64,000 nucleotides of DNA, from the NCBI GenBank assembly GCA_037893245.1, contig JBAIAA010000782.1, forward strand, positions 1 through 64,000. Reading direction: 5' to 3'. Positions 1 to 13,000 of the stretch are shown here, piece by piece. The notes under the pieces were generated by a model. That model worked only from the letters and a program-made list of their open reading frames with translations, made no database searches and was not told where the DNA came from. The translations under genes were made by a program, and so were the position numbers. Positions within the stretch are counted from its first letter, which is position 1, and each line of letters starts with the position of its first letter. This DNA is from Crossaster papposus (lineage: Eukaryota > Echinodermata > Asteroidea > Velatida > Solasteridae).

Positions 1-831
1 AAATATTGGATATTCTAACGGATTAAACAAATATGTATATATATTTGGATAATTTAATATACAAATCGTGTTCGAAAAATTTAATTAAGACATGAGACGT
101 GTCTTCGCTTGGTGGAGGGTAGTTGTAACAAATGCTTTTGTTATAGTTGACCAGATTGAGTAGATTGAAGGTTGGCAGGAATGTTATTCATGGCTAGGCC
201 TGCCTGGCCTAGCAGTTGGTCCGGATTTGCAGTACTTTTGCAAAACTACATTATGTTAATTTACAAAATTGTTTGGGGGGGTCACATACTTTCTTTTAAA
301 AATTTATTCAAGCGGGAAAGGGACAGATATAAAAGGGTTGTGCTGGAGGTTGAGGGGTGGTCATTTTAGTTTGTAATGGGTCTGAGGAACACCGTACAGG
401 AGAGGAGTTTCGTGTTTTTAGATAAGATCTCTTTGATTTGGTTGTTTAATTTTGTCCTCCCCTGTTTTAATTTGGGCATCACTTCTTTTTAGTATATTTT
501 GGTGCAATTTTGGGCCGATACTCCAGCCTCCAGCACCTTTCTACAACATGTCGTAGATATATTTTGTTTGTATTTGTAACGATATATGTTTTTTCTTTTG
601 GATCAAACCATTTAATAGTTTATAATTAATACAAATTGCACACATATTGCCTGGAGGGCCCCTCCACATACCGTTCCTGTGCCATATTCTGTTTTCTGTA
701 TTGTATTCAAGTTGCTACCATTTGGGTGGCACCCCAGAACACTTGGTCTGTTACAATAGCAACATGCACCAACTGACATTTAAGCTGGTAACCTATTTTT
801 GCTAAGCAAATGTCCATGCTTTATAACCTAC
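1..831. other. Intron after exon 42, no feature seen
   Basis: AT-rich sequence with no module-like reading frame on either strand. It is the start of the intron following exon 42. Confidence 0.5.
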
Positions 832-1059
832 CGCCGCCTCTTCCCCCGCCGTCTTGGTTACCAATACCGCCTCCACTCCCCATATCTCTAGGACGGTAGA
901 TTGACCCGTAGGCAACTGAGGAGTATATCCCCCTGCTAGACCGTCCACCACGCCCACCATAACCACCTCCGGAGCCACCGCGTTGACCTCGGGCTGTGCT
1001 TTGACCCGCTCCGCGACCTTGGCTCAGTGCATGGCCACTGAAATCGGCATGGAAGTCGC
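832..1059 (-). CDS. Exon 42: start of module J, last exon in the window
   Basis: GGSGGGYGGRGGRS then VAYGSIYRPRDMGSGGGIG, ending RGGG at a good donor (G|GTAGGT). The gene therefore continues past the low end of the window. Confidence 0.85.
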
Positions 1060-4000
1060 CTGTAGTTGAACCAAAGAAGTCAGTTTTGTAAAAAGATTTC
1101 ATCAGATGCATTTTTGTGGGATGTACAGTGGGGTGTTCTTATATCCCACTTGTGTCACCATGAATTGGGTATAATTGTGGTGTCAGAAGTGAGATGCCTA
1201 ATTTTTACATCCCACTACTGACACCATGGTTGGGTATAACTGCAGTGTTAGAATAGAATGCGTACTTTTCATATCCTACTTCTGACACCATACTTTGGAT
1301 GAAAATATAATGTAAGAACCGGGTTTTACTTCTGACACCATAGTTGGGGAATAAATATGGTGTCAAAAGTGGGATTCAAGAGTTTTTTTCAAAACTAAAA
1401 TGTACACTTAAAATAATTAAATGTCATTGTATAACATACCTGCTACATCAATTGTGAGATCTTCCGCGATAACATGCAGCTGATTCGTCCTGACGTAACC
1501 GCCGGCATTCACGATAAAACGCTTCATCTCAAAGGTAAACTCGCTCTCGTCTTTAACAGTAAGCATTTCCAGCTTGCCGTCTGATCGCACTGTCATGTTA
1601 ACGCACTCGTAGTGGCCTGGCGACTGGTTGCGCGAGTTGCCATAAGACCACATGTGGATGACGCCCCCACTGTCCACCGTGAAATCGCCGACGTCGGCCA
1701 GCGTGCCGTTGACCTCCATCCACACGTCTCGCATACTGAGTCGTGGGGGCAACTCCAATTGGCCATATCTGAAACAAATAATGATAAACTGAAGACATAC
1801 TCCGAAGTAAAAATGTAAAACGAGCCAAATTTCACAGAGCTACACTAAACATTATCTTGAATCCCACTTCCTAATCCCATCGTCTTGCAATTTCATTTAA
1901 CTTGGTCTCCATCTAATAACAATAAAATCATAATACAAACCTGTATAGCATGACATTGGCTGCAAAGTAGATATCCACCGAGTCAAACCCAAAGGTCTGG
2001 TTCCGGCCAATATGCAGCACAGCAGACCGATCACCGACTAGTTTGCCACCGCGGACTTGAACTACTTCCGTCGAGGTGTTGCTTAATATGGCCACGTGGG
2101 CGTTGCCATGGACATGGACCTATGATACAATTAACAATAAATTCATATTAGTGTTATTTAAAAGTTTGTGTCATGTTTGGTTTTTTAAACAATTTCTTAA
2201 ATAATAAATGAAGGAAATGTCCTCCTCCAAACAGAAATAAACTTAACGATATTGCCTGTTAATGAAAATAATTCCTCCAATTTTTGCTACACCACCCAAT
2301 AGCTAGGTATTTAGGCTATTAATTGGATGGGGAAAAAATGAAAAGATTCTCTTGTCCACTGAGAAAATAAAAAAAAATTCTGGAATAACAAAAAAACAAA
2401 TAGTCTCACCTCGTCAAAGTCGTACGCGTTTGCGGAATGCCAAAGCCACGTTATCCCGCCGGACCGCGAGATGTCATCATACTTGCCGTTCAGCAGATTG
2501 CGTAGGTTGCCGTGGCTATAAGTGGTAGCATGAGGGTACGGCCGGCCACTGTTGTTGATCTTAAGAGTCTTGTGTAACGCGACTCGCGTGTCGTTAAGAT
2601 TGGTTTCAATTGTCTCGGACCCGTTGTTTGTGTACTGCTCGATGTATATGGTACCAGCCCCGCCAACTTCGTAGGTGCTAGAACCTGTAAAACAAGAAAG
2701 TTTCACTGAAATAAAAAAATATCTCACAAAATACAGGTAATTCCATAGCTTAGCATACTAGCAAATTTTGTGCTTACGAATACCATTCCATGCTTACAGG
2801 ACAAGCAGACAAATTTAGTGCTAATACTGTATTAAGCACAGATTGCTAAGTAACAGTATGTACACACAAGCACAAATTACTCACTAACTTGAAATATGCT
2901 AAACGTAAGCAGGGATTTTTCTCCAACAGTAAGCAAAGCAGTAAAATTAGGCCCAAATCACAAAACTGCTTATTCATTTTACCGCTGGAAAAACACAGCT
3001 TGTTCAAACCCAAGTAAATTTTCAAGTAGCATCATTGCCAAAAAATATTACTTAGCAATTTTATGTACTAAGCATGTACGAGTTGAGATCCAGTCAAGAG
3101 CCATATATATTGCACAGGAATTGGTTGGTAACCTGTTTTTGTCGAGCAAATAAAAAGAAAAACGCTTAGCAAATTCCTGAAACCCAAGCTCAAGTTTAGG
3201 CAGAGGTTTCAAACAAGTCTTACCTCCCCCAGCAAATATGGTGCCATTAAAGTTGCGGATGGTTTGATGGTAGACGGCCACCCTTCCGCCAGCACCCCCG
3301 CCACCATTGTTTTGCCCATTGCCGCCGTCGGCCGAGACATGACCGTAACCATCTATCTCCTCGCAGTCGATCCAGATACTGCCGCCAGATCCACCGCCTA
3401 CGATAAACGGCAGGTGAGGGGAGAAGAGTAAATGAAGGGTACACGAGTATAATGTGGCATCCGAATCTCTTGTCCATGGCTATTGTCTAAGTGTTTGCCA
3501 AGTCAACTCACAAGTCACAATCTATTGGTCAATGCGAACTCTTTGATCGACAGACCGGAAGCGTTCTCATAACCGACTGCTACTGGTTTCATTTTTAAAG
3601 TCAATTTCTGATGCAATTTTTTTAATTAATCACTTTTTACGAGGAAACTTACCTGCGTGAACGCTGTGTGTACTGTCAGGTGTTTCCCCATTGGCAGAAA
3701 TTATGCCATCAATGATCATGTGACGCGTTGTTATCTTCAAAGCCCCACCCCCACGCCCTCCGATGCCACGCCTCTCGACAACATTCTTCAAGTTTTCATC
3801 GCCAAAGTATAGCTCACCTGTACATTAGATCAGGCAAAACAAAATAAAATGTTTGGATTTAAAACCAATTTTTTTTTAATATGCTGTTTTACTTGCCTAT
3901 TCACGCTGACTTACCGTACTGCTGTCCATATCCCCCAGTACTGCCATAGTCTACAGGATAGTAGATGGATCCGTAGGCCAAGCCGACCTGAGATTGACCT

Positions 4001-7000
4001 CCGCCACGACCTCCACTGCCTCCGTGACCCCCACCACTGCTTCCACTGCCACTACCTGCGACAGTGAAAAGATCGAGAGCTGAATTCTCACTGGCCATTT
4101 CACCATCACGTACCAGCCGCATTTTTGCCAATTACCAAGCACGCATACGGGTATTTCATTTTTGTCTCTTTTGTGTAAGGGAGCTTACCAATTCGTCCTT
4201 ACCGTGCGACCCGGAGGAAGTTCACTGGAATCCGCGAACTTTTTAAACAAAAGAGCCCTTGACAACGCCGACAGTTCGCGACTAGAACGTTGTATGCAAA
4301 TCTGAAAACATGAATATTCTGTTCTCTCCGCGTTCGGAACGCAATACCCAAATTCTGTTTAGGTCATTTACATATCAATGTAAACTAGAATTCCCGACCA
4401 AACCGCGATCGGAACGGTCACCTCCTTGGATTGGTTGGCTAATTTAAATATCAATGCACACTCGAAGGTACGGCCAAACCGCGATCAGAACGGCAGGCTC
4501 AAATATAAAACCATGTATATTTATAGCCAGCCTAAAATAGCTGGAGAATATTTTCTCAAACTCGCCATTGTGTACTTCTTTTGTTGTGTAAATTGTTGCA
4601 TTCCACCACTGGCAGATCGCCAGCAATGGCAGGCAGAACACAGATCGGGAAGGTGACAAAGAAAAGGAAACTGTAAAGGAATTTGAGGAATTCACATGTG
4701 TTCAATGGTACACTCTGGAATCAGTCCAAACCTCTACAATGTTTTTTTTTTAATCGTATACTAATTTTAATGTTCAGATAGGTTTACACTTAAACAGATT
4801 TTGATTTCGACAACGGGAACTTTTCGTCCGCTATCGATGTATTGTTATTTGTGGTATAATTGTTAAAATTTCTTTTCTTATCTATAGATTCCGGCAGACG
4901 TACGAAGCCTGCTACATGTACAAGTACATGTACAATTATTTGTTTTATGCTGCTGACGGACAAATCTTTAAAAATATATATAGTCAGGTTTAATAGCCGT
5001 TAGGCCTATTTAGTCTTTATGCGTCTGGTTTTAGGGATGGCTTTTGTCAGGTTTCTGCCAAAATGTTTCCACCATATTTAAGAAAATAAGAATTTCTTCT
5101 TTTCTCTGATACCTTTATCTTGCATCTCCATGTTTCAAACTGCTAAACGAAAAAAAAGGACCAAATTCACAAGCGATTATAAACAGCCATTTTACACGAT
5201 TCGAAAAATCCCGCGGGCCTATCACGCAACCTACCACGCAACCTACATGTACATGTTACATGTACATGTTACATGTACATGTTACATGTTACATGTACAT
5301 GTTACATGTACATGTTACATGTACATGTTACATGTACATGTTACATGTACATGTTACATGTACATGTACATTTTACATTGCACGTGTACGCCTGCTATGC
5401 ATAGTCATTGCACGACTCGGGACTACCCCACTAGCGAAAGCACGCGGGCCGTTTGTCCAAAAAACAACTAGGCTCCATCACCATTGCCAAACTACGTGAA
5501 CAAAGCCAAAACGGGTTTGGAAAACGGCCTCGAGACATCCCCGCTGGCACGCAATAATTCAAGCGAGATTGCTACAATGTAGCAACGGGGAACACGACAA
5601 CAGTTTATGTACGAGTACCCTGAGACTGCAGACGCATAAAAGCACAAAATCATGTGTGAACACCGGAACTTCGTGAACAGAAGTTAATAACAGCCGTCCA
5701 CAACAACAACCGATGCTTTGTGCGGGAAACTTCTTGGACCATCGCCAAGTAATGACCGTGGGAACTTTGTGCAAGAAGGCAGATTGTCATGGAAATGAAT
5801 TCTAGCACCAATGAGATCATTGGCCTGAAGATGCTAATAAAGGCCCAAATAGGGCACGAAAAACAATGATGGTTGCATAGCAACACTGTTGTCAAGGAAA
5901 CCATGCGACGTACAGTGTATGCTTATACATAAATATGTTACCTACATCTTTTCTTTAACTTCTAATTGACAATAATAATCGTTGAAATAGGCTAATTCTT
6001 TAATTTGAGACTGTTTCATATTCCTCTAAGGATTTTTTGTAAGTGTTAAGTTGCTTTTGTTCTTGATATTCACTGACGTGGCACACTTAGATTTAGGGAC
6101 GTACTCGGTCGATTTTGTAACCAATATCCGGTCCAGACGCCAGCGGTTTATTTTATATATATTATTTTAAGTTTCGGACTATAAAACCTGGCATAGTTGC
6201 CGTCTCATATTCAATATGGGAATGGATTTAGTCTTTATAATTTTACAGGACGTCCAACCATTGGAATCGCCGGTTTCTACTCACTCACTCACAGCTCACT
6301 CATAAAAACAAAACTGACAGACAGTTTTGTATTATATAGTTAATACCCTCTGTCTTTTACAGTATTTCAACATGCCTTTAAAATAAAATATAATTACTGT
6401 TTTATAAGAGGTATAGCTACTCTGCAATGACAACACAAAATACATTTGTTAAGGGAGAATTTTCTAGCTGCAAATTCGCAAAAGTTGAAAACATTGTTTG
6501 TATTCGCAGCTCCCCGACGTCAAATTCGCATTGCTTTTAATAATTCAATGTCATTGCGAAGCGAATATTCGTCAAGGTACGGAGAACGTCACAATGAAAC
6601 ATTAACTGTTGACATCATAAAATTCTTATTCGGTTTCGCGTAGAAAGTACATGTATGAACCCGCCTTTACGCGCGCAAACTGAATTTGATATCACAAATA
6701 TTGTAGGTTTCCTATAAAACGTTTGCGAATTCACAGCGCAAAATTGCCACAACGTCACAAGCTAGGTTCGTGTTCGCGCCGACGAACCGACCTACAAGTT
6801 CGTGTTCGCGCCGACGAAACCGGCCTTTCTATTTTAACAAGCAAGGTTTTGAACACGTTCAGTCCGCGGACAGAACGTAGTATTTAAATGTTTTCCGCGT
6901 CTTGTGTTTATTCATAAGATGACATTTCTCAGCAACAATAGCGCCCGATCGAGCTAGCTTATTAACTTCGTTGCGCTTGGGTGCAGTTCGCGAACTTTCC

Positions 7001-10000
7001 TTGCCCCTTGGCAACGGCAGACTTGTCGGTAAAAAAGTGGTCCCTTATTTTTCACAATATACTCCGAGCCTATTGCCGCTATTGTACGAAGACATCAACT
7101 TCAAGTTCATTGCTACGCAGACGACACACAGATATATGGAACATTTCAACTGGGAAACCAAGACGATGAACATTCCGTGAGACGGCGTATTGAACAATGT
7201 GTTTGTGATCTAAAGCAATGGATGACCAGGAATAAATTAAGATTTAACGACGACAAGACCGAACTTCTAATTATCACTTCCAAACGTAGCCAGGACAAAA
7301 TCAGCTGCAACCAGATGCAAATTGAGACTTCAAATATTGAACCTTCTACGATTGCACGTAATCTTGGCGTCATGTTTGACAGAACGATGTCAATGGAATC
7401 ACATGTCAAGAAAGTTTGTCAAACGTCATATTACCACATTAGAAACATCAACAGCATCCGCCGAATCCTGACTGATGAATCAGCTGCCATCCTTATCCAT
7501 GCTCTCGTGACATCTAGGTTGGATAATGGTAACTCACTTTTGTTTGGAATCACCAACACTCTCATGCGCAAACTTCAACGTGTACAAAACATTGCGGCTC
7601 GTGTCTTATCCCGAACACGGAAATTTGAACATATTACTCCAGTCCTGAGAAATCTTCACTGGCTTCCAGTCAAAGAGAGGGTTGCCTTCAAAGTAATGCT
7701 AATTACATGGAAAGCCCTCAATGACAGTGCACCAACATATCTGCAGGATCTCCTCACCCAGTATTCCCCTCATCGCCACCTAAGGTCATCTGGCAAACAT
7801 CTTCTTGTGATACCAAGAACTAGAACATTGTATGGTGACCAAGCCTTCTCAGTCTCGGCCCCCACTCTATGGAACCCTTTGCCTCAGGAAATTCGTAGCT
7901 GTCAATCTTTACAAACCTTCAAATGCCTCCTTAAAACATTCATGTTTAACTCAACTTATAATTAGAATGCTTGTTTTGTTTCAAGTGACCTGGAAATTAA
8001 TTATTATTGTACAGTAACTTTTCTTAAAGCGCCTCGGAATATGTCTACATAGATAGATGGCGCTTTACAAATGCTTGTATTATTATTATTATTATTATTA
8101 TTACTCTCCGCGGAATCACGGCAAGGACGAATTGGTACGCTCCCTAAAGCGTTGCGATACCAGTTTGTGTAAGAACGCTGTATAAGTGCCTTGATTATTA
8201 TTATTATTATTCACGCACAGGGTAAATACACACGTATGCATAGTAGACTACCGCATGGGTTAACTATCAACTATACGCAAGCACTTTACGGAGCAACATG
8301 TGTGGTATGCAAGCACAAACACCACCCTAGTTACACATGAAAAGATTGCAACATGACAAGATTGCAGCACGCATAATGGTTGTCAGTGCTCCTAAAATTG
8401 TAACGAAACCAACTAAAAATGTATGAGGTATAGTAAAACAAAAATAACATGTTTTTTTCAGGTGGGTAGTCGATTCTAGCTCCGCTCGGTATTGGGAGTT
8501 GAAAGGTATTAGTCAGGGGCTAATTTCATTACAATATAATATCATTTGGTTGCCGCTACTATACCATATCCTTGACCTGGTCCCTCTGACGACTCATACC
8601 CTTGACCTCTGACCTCTTTGGTGATGTAACCTCCGTGGTCCAAGTTGATTTCGCCGCCTGAGTACACACCCACAAGGTGGGCAGCGGTGAGGTTAAAACG
8701 ATCGTTGGATTTGAAGAGGCCTCCGCCATAAACCTTCCGATAAAACGAAAAAATTGCAACTCCAACAAAACATTTGCTTTACTCGGCGCGAAAGAGAATG
8801 CTAATGAAATTGTGACGTCACGGCAAGTTACGGTGCTTCAATTTCGCAAAGGTTGAATCCATTTCAACCGTTATCCTAGAGGTTGCAGGTTCGAGTCCCG
8901 CCTTGCCAATTTCTTTGTTCACTTTGACGTTTCAACTTCAGCGAATGTTCGCAGTTGATGCTTTGTAACATCAAATATATATAGAAATATTCTCAGTTGT
9001 TTCATACCAAGGAAACTGTTGTGTTCAGGGTCTAATTATACAGTAGAAGTCTAGGAAATGCAATGCATAAAAGGAGAGATTTCGAGCCAACACTTTTATT
9101 TTATGGCGCGCGTCAGTCCAGTCACAAGAGGGCGCCATACACAACAGAAACCGGACATAAAAACTAGTTTTATCATTTCGGCTTATACAGAGTTATTGAC
9201 TTACCGTCATGTTGGTGATGCTTATATCCATGCCAATGTGCTTATCATACGAGTACAGCTCAAATGTCCCCCGATCCTGCACATGGATGGACGATAGCTG
9301 GATCTTGCCCGATGTTGTGTACTCACCAATGCTGCCATTGGTATCCATGAAAACGTAACCGCCATCAAAGACGTAGAGGTCTTCAATACCTGCGACCTGT
9401 AAAATTTGTTTTCAAAGAATTTTTAATATTTTTGAATTTACATGAAATAAATAATTTCACCAGCTGGGCCTCTGACCTTACTTGTCAGGCACATTGATTT
9501 AGAATTTGAGAACTTTTGCTGCTTCACACGATGACATTTTACAACTGACAAATGGTCTACTATTCGTTTAATTTAAGGTCATTTGAAATCCCTACCTTTC
9601 CTGACGATCTTAACTCCACTCTTTTAAAGAATGCTCTAGGAGGCATGTTTATCCGGCCGTTCTCATAGATGCGACTATTGAACGGAATATCCGAATGCGT
9701 CACATTAACAGTGACATCTTGCTTGTAGCCAACGTGGAGAAAACCTAAAAGGACAAAAACTTATTATTATTCAGTTCAACCAAATCTTCAAAAAGAAGTC
9801 TTTTTCAAATTGTTTTCTTCAAAAGAGCCCTTGAAAACAAATGGTGAAATAATAAAATGAAAACATTACAATCGTTTATAAGAGTTTTACAATTAATACA
9901 AAGATTTGCACAACACTCAACTTTAAGTCACTTTGAATAATTTTTGAACCATTGAAATTAACACTTTCATATTTTAAGGTGAAAATTTTAAAACTGCCCA

Positions 10001-13000
10001 AAACTCATAACGACAAATTGCACATTTTCTTATTAAGGTCTTATTAAATTGCTTATTAAATTGCACTTTAAAGGCCCAAAGTAAGCACACTACGTACCTA
10101 TGCTGCGAAATTGCAAAAATTACATCAAATTTACGTCAAATTTACTTGGCTTTGATTCAAGAAAGAAGCTGCAATCAAAAACTTGTGTTGTAAAGGTTTT
10201 TAGATACGGACTTCGAAAATACAAGTGGTTTACCAGAATTATCACCAATCAGTTCCCCAATGTAGACATCAACATCGGCAGTGAGGTTATCAAGAGACAT
10301 GACGGCTAGCTGGGCTCCGCCGGTGAGATAAAGCTCATCAAACTTGTAGGAGTTAGTTCCGGTCTCTGGCTCGATCCAGGTACGAGCGCTGTCCAACTCT
10401 CTGTGTTTGTACCTGTGGGATTGAAAAAAGATCAGATGACAGTGCTACCACAAAAAGTGGACACAGTGTTCGGAAAATTTATAGAACACTTGGCAAAACC
10501 AGATATTTGTGGTTTTATGGTTTTTTAATTTGTTAGATTTCTTTTAATTTTTCCTTGTCTATTTTTCTTTAATTTTTGTTCTTCTCGTGTTTGATTTTTT
10601 CAGGTTGGTTTGGCCCGGGTTGGTCCAGTTGTGATTTTTCTGAATTTGTGTCAGATCGGGTCAGGATTTTGGGAATTCATAACGGTTTTGGTTCTTATTC
10701 AGTTTATATCTATCATGATTTAGGTTGGTTTGGGCTGGTCAACCTGTCTCCCCCCCCCCCCCCCCCCCCCCCCCCCACCCCCGCCCAGAATGACATGCAA
10801 ACTACAAGAAAAAACTTCCCAAAATTCACCTGTCGTAGACATTCTCCCCACCGACGTAAATCTCTATTTCCGACATTCCTGCATAGTTGTAGCCTGAACT
10901 CAGGGTACTGGCAAGAAGGAAAATCAACTGATTGGCACTCCACCAGACGGGCAGCTCAGCAAATGAACCGTGACGGCATGAGGAACTAGGCAGGACGTAG
11001 TTGCTAGTGATGTCGCGGACTACATTGTTCAGAGAAGACTGGACCTGGGGGCAAGTAAGACATTTTTCAGGAAGGTTGCTCTTATAGTAACCAGTTCGCG
11101 CCGGGTTTATTTTGACATTGACCGGGCCCAGGTGCGGGACTTTTTTTCACGAACCTCGATCCGAGGTGGGTGCAGGCCGACATCATGAGTAAAACACCCC
11201 AATATTTCTGGCCTCACTTGCTGCGAGCTGACAGATATGTCTGGCCTTGGTCATGACATGTTTATCGGTCATCTGTTTTGAATTGCAGAAAAACTTTGCG
11301 TGTATACACGGCATCCAGCATGAACTGGTTATTAAACAAGGTTAAAAGCTAATCACACCAGTTCAAACTTGCATTATATCGTCGTGCAAAACCAAATTAT
11401 CAGTAAAAGTACTTTAGAATTTCAACATTTGACACAGAAACGACCTCGTCAAAAGACCGACTTTTGCAGTTGCTCTGAACAACTGTAAAGTATTTTTTTA
11501 ATAATTATACTTTGCCTATGTGGAAAAAAAATATACTTGGGTAGACCTCATTTGGTAAAGAATCTCATATCTAGACAACATCTGAGTTCCTGCATCTCAA
11601 AATGGCTCACGACAAAAAAAGTATTGGCAGGGAAGAACTTAAAGTTTTATTCAATATTTTTTACTTAATGAGTACCTTGAATTTTGTTGGGAATCTACAA
11701 ACTGGGTACACCCGGACAGTGTTGACGAAGTGCTTCGATTGAAGATTGATCATGATGGTCGTCGAACTCGATGAACTCAGGAAATACTGGTGGATGTCAT
11801 TGTTTAGCGTCTGATCGAAGAGAAAGTGGAGTATATAAGAGCTTCCATCATTTGAAAGGCCGTAGTAGTGAGGATTCCGGTTGTAGATGGCAGAGGAGGA
11901 CGTAACATTGATTCCAGACCTTGCAGTATACGACGCTGTTTTGCTGTACGAAGCTTGGACGTTGCCAATATCAAGACGTCGACCTAGGTTTTCAATCTCG
12001 TTGCTTACAGGACGCCGACCGCGATTGTCGACACGAAGAATACTGAATCCGGTGTAGAGGTTTTTCAGGTAGAAGGTTCCGGATGCTCCAGCCTCGGCCG
12101 GACTGTGGACGGGACCTCCCTGGACATTGTAGGCACCTTGGAAGAACTCATGAGTCACGTTGCTGGTGTGGTAGACAGCCACGCGGCCTCCGGAGCCACT
12201 ACCAGTGGTCGAGTCACCCGAACCTCCCATAGCTTGAATAGCTCCAGTGTGGCCACCTGACGCACATGACGAAAAAATGATAAACAGCAATGTTTAGCCG
12301 AGTCCGTAAGTTAGTGTGGAAGATAGGGGGATTCACAAGATGTTACTTACCTGTCAAGGCTCCAGCATGGATAAGTATGCTGCCACCGCTGCCACCAAAT
12401 GCCCCCGACAAGCTACTCCCGACACCAATATCCAGACTATTGGCTTTGATGTGACCATCCACGCGCAAGATACCATCCACGGCAATGTCTAGTATTCCGC
12501 CCCCTGGATGCATCAAAAAGATTTCAAACTACTACAGTCAAACCTTGATATAGCGGCCATCGACGGTGCCGGTTTTCGTGGCCACTATACGCAAGTGGCC
12601 ACTATAGCAAGACGTACACATGTACACACACCCATACATGTACATGTATGAAGTCCAGGAACCAAACAACAGGGGGGATTTCAAAGTCAACAGAGGGCGC
12701 ACTTCATTTCTGCGGCCGGAGTACACAGGTTTCACGGCAATGTAATTGTACACATTTTATTTGCCGTGGGCTATTATGGGTTGGCCTCTGGCCGCGTTAC
12801 GCAGTGGCCGCATTAGCAGAAATGGTTATGGTATGTTTATGCAAGAATCAAACTGGGACCAAGCAAAGGTGGCCAGTTAAGCCAGGTGGCCGCTGTATCA
12901 AGGTGGCCGCAATGGCAGGTTTGACTGGTAAGAAAACCAAAATCAAACAGATCTTTTTACATACTGTTCAACAAAGTTACGTTTAATCACCACAAATATC

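Larger units (their letters stand above)
4179..8144. mobile_element. Non-autonomous TIR DNA transposon, TAA target duplication
   Basis: The ends are inverted repeats matching at 26 of 28 bases (4179-4206 and 8117-8144), beginning GGGAGC and containing TACCAATTCGTCCTT. TAA lies directly outside both ends (4176-4178 and 8145-8147). A 3-bp TWA duplication with G-rich ends suggests the PIF/Harbinger superfamily (inference). No transposase is readable. It sits in the intron between exons 35 and 36, and a LINE has landed inside it at about 7033. Confidence 0.75.

Noticed and set aside
5130-5499. Two overlapping open frames rich in YMLHVHVTC
   Set aside because: They are produced by the ACATGT tandem repeat and have no sequence outside it that looks coding.
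4444-5904. A transposase in the TIR element
   Set aside because: The short frames on both strands show no catalytic block or helix-turn-helix that I can recognise.
11661-12290. Start codon of a separate gene at 12290
   Set aside because: The ATG is in intron sequence upstream of the acceptor at 12257. The coding part joins exon 29 in phase 1.
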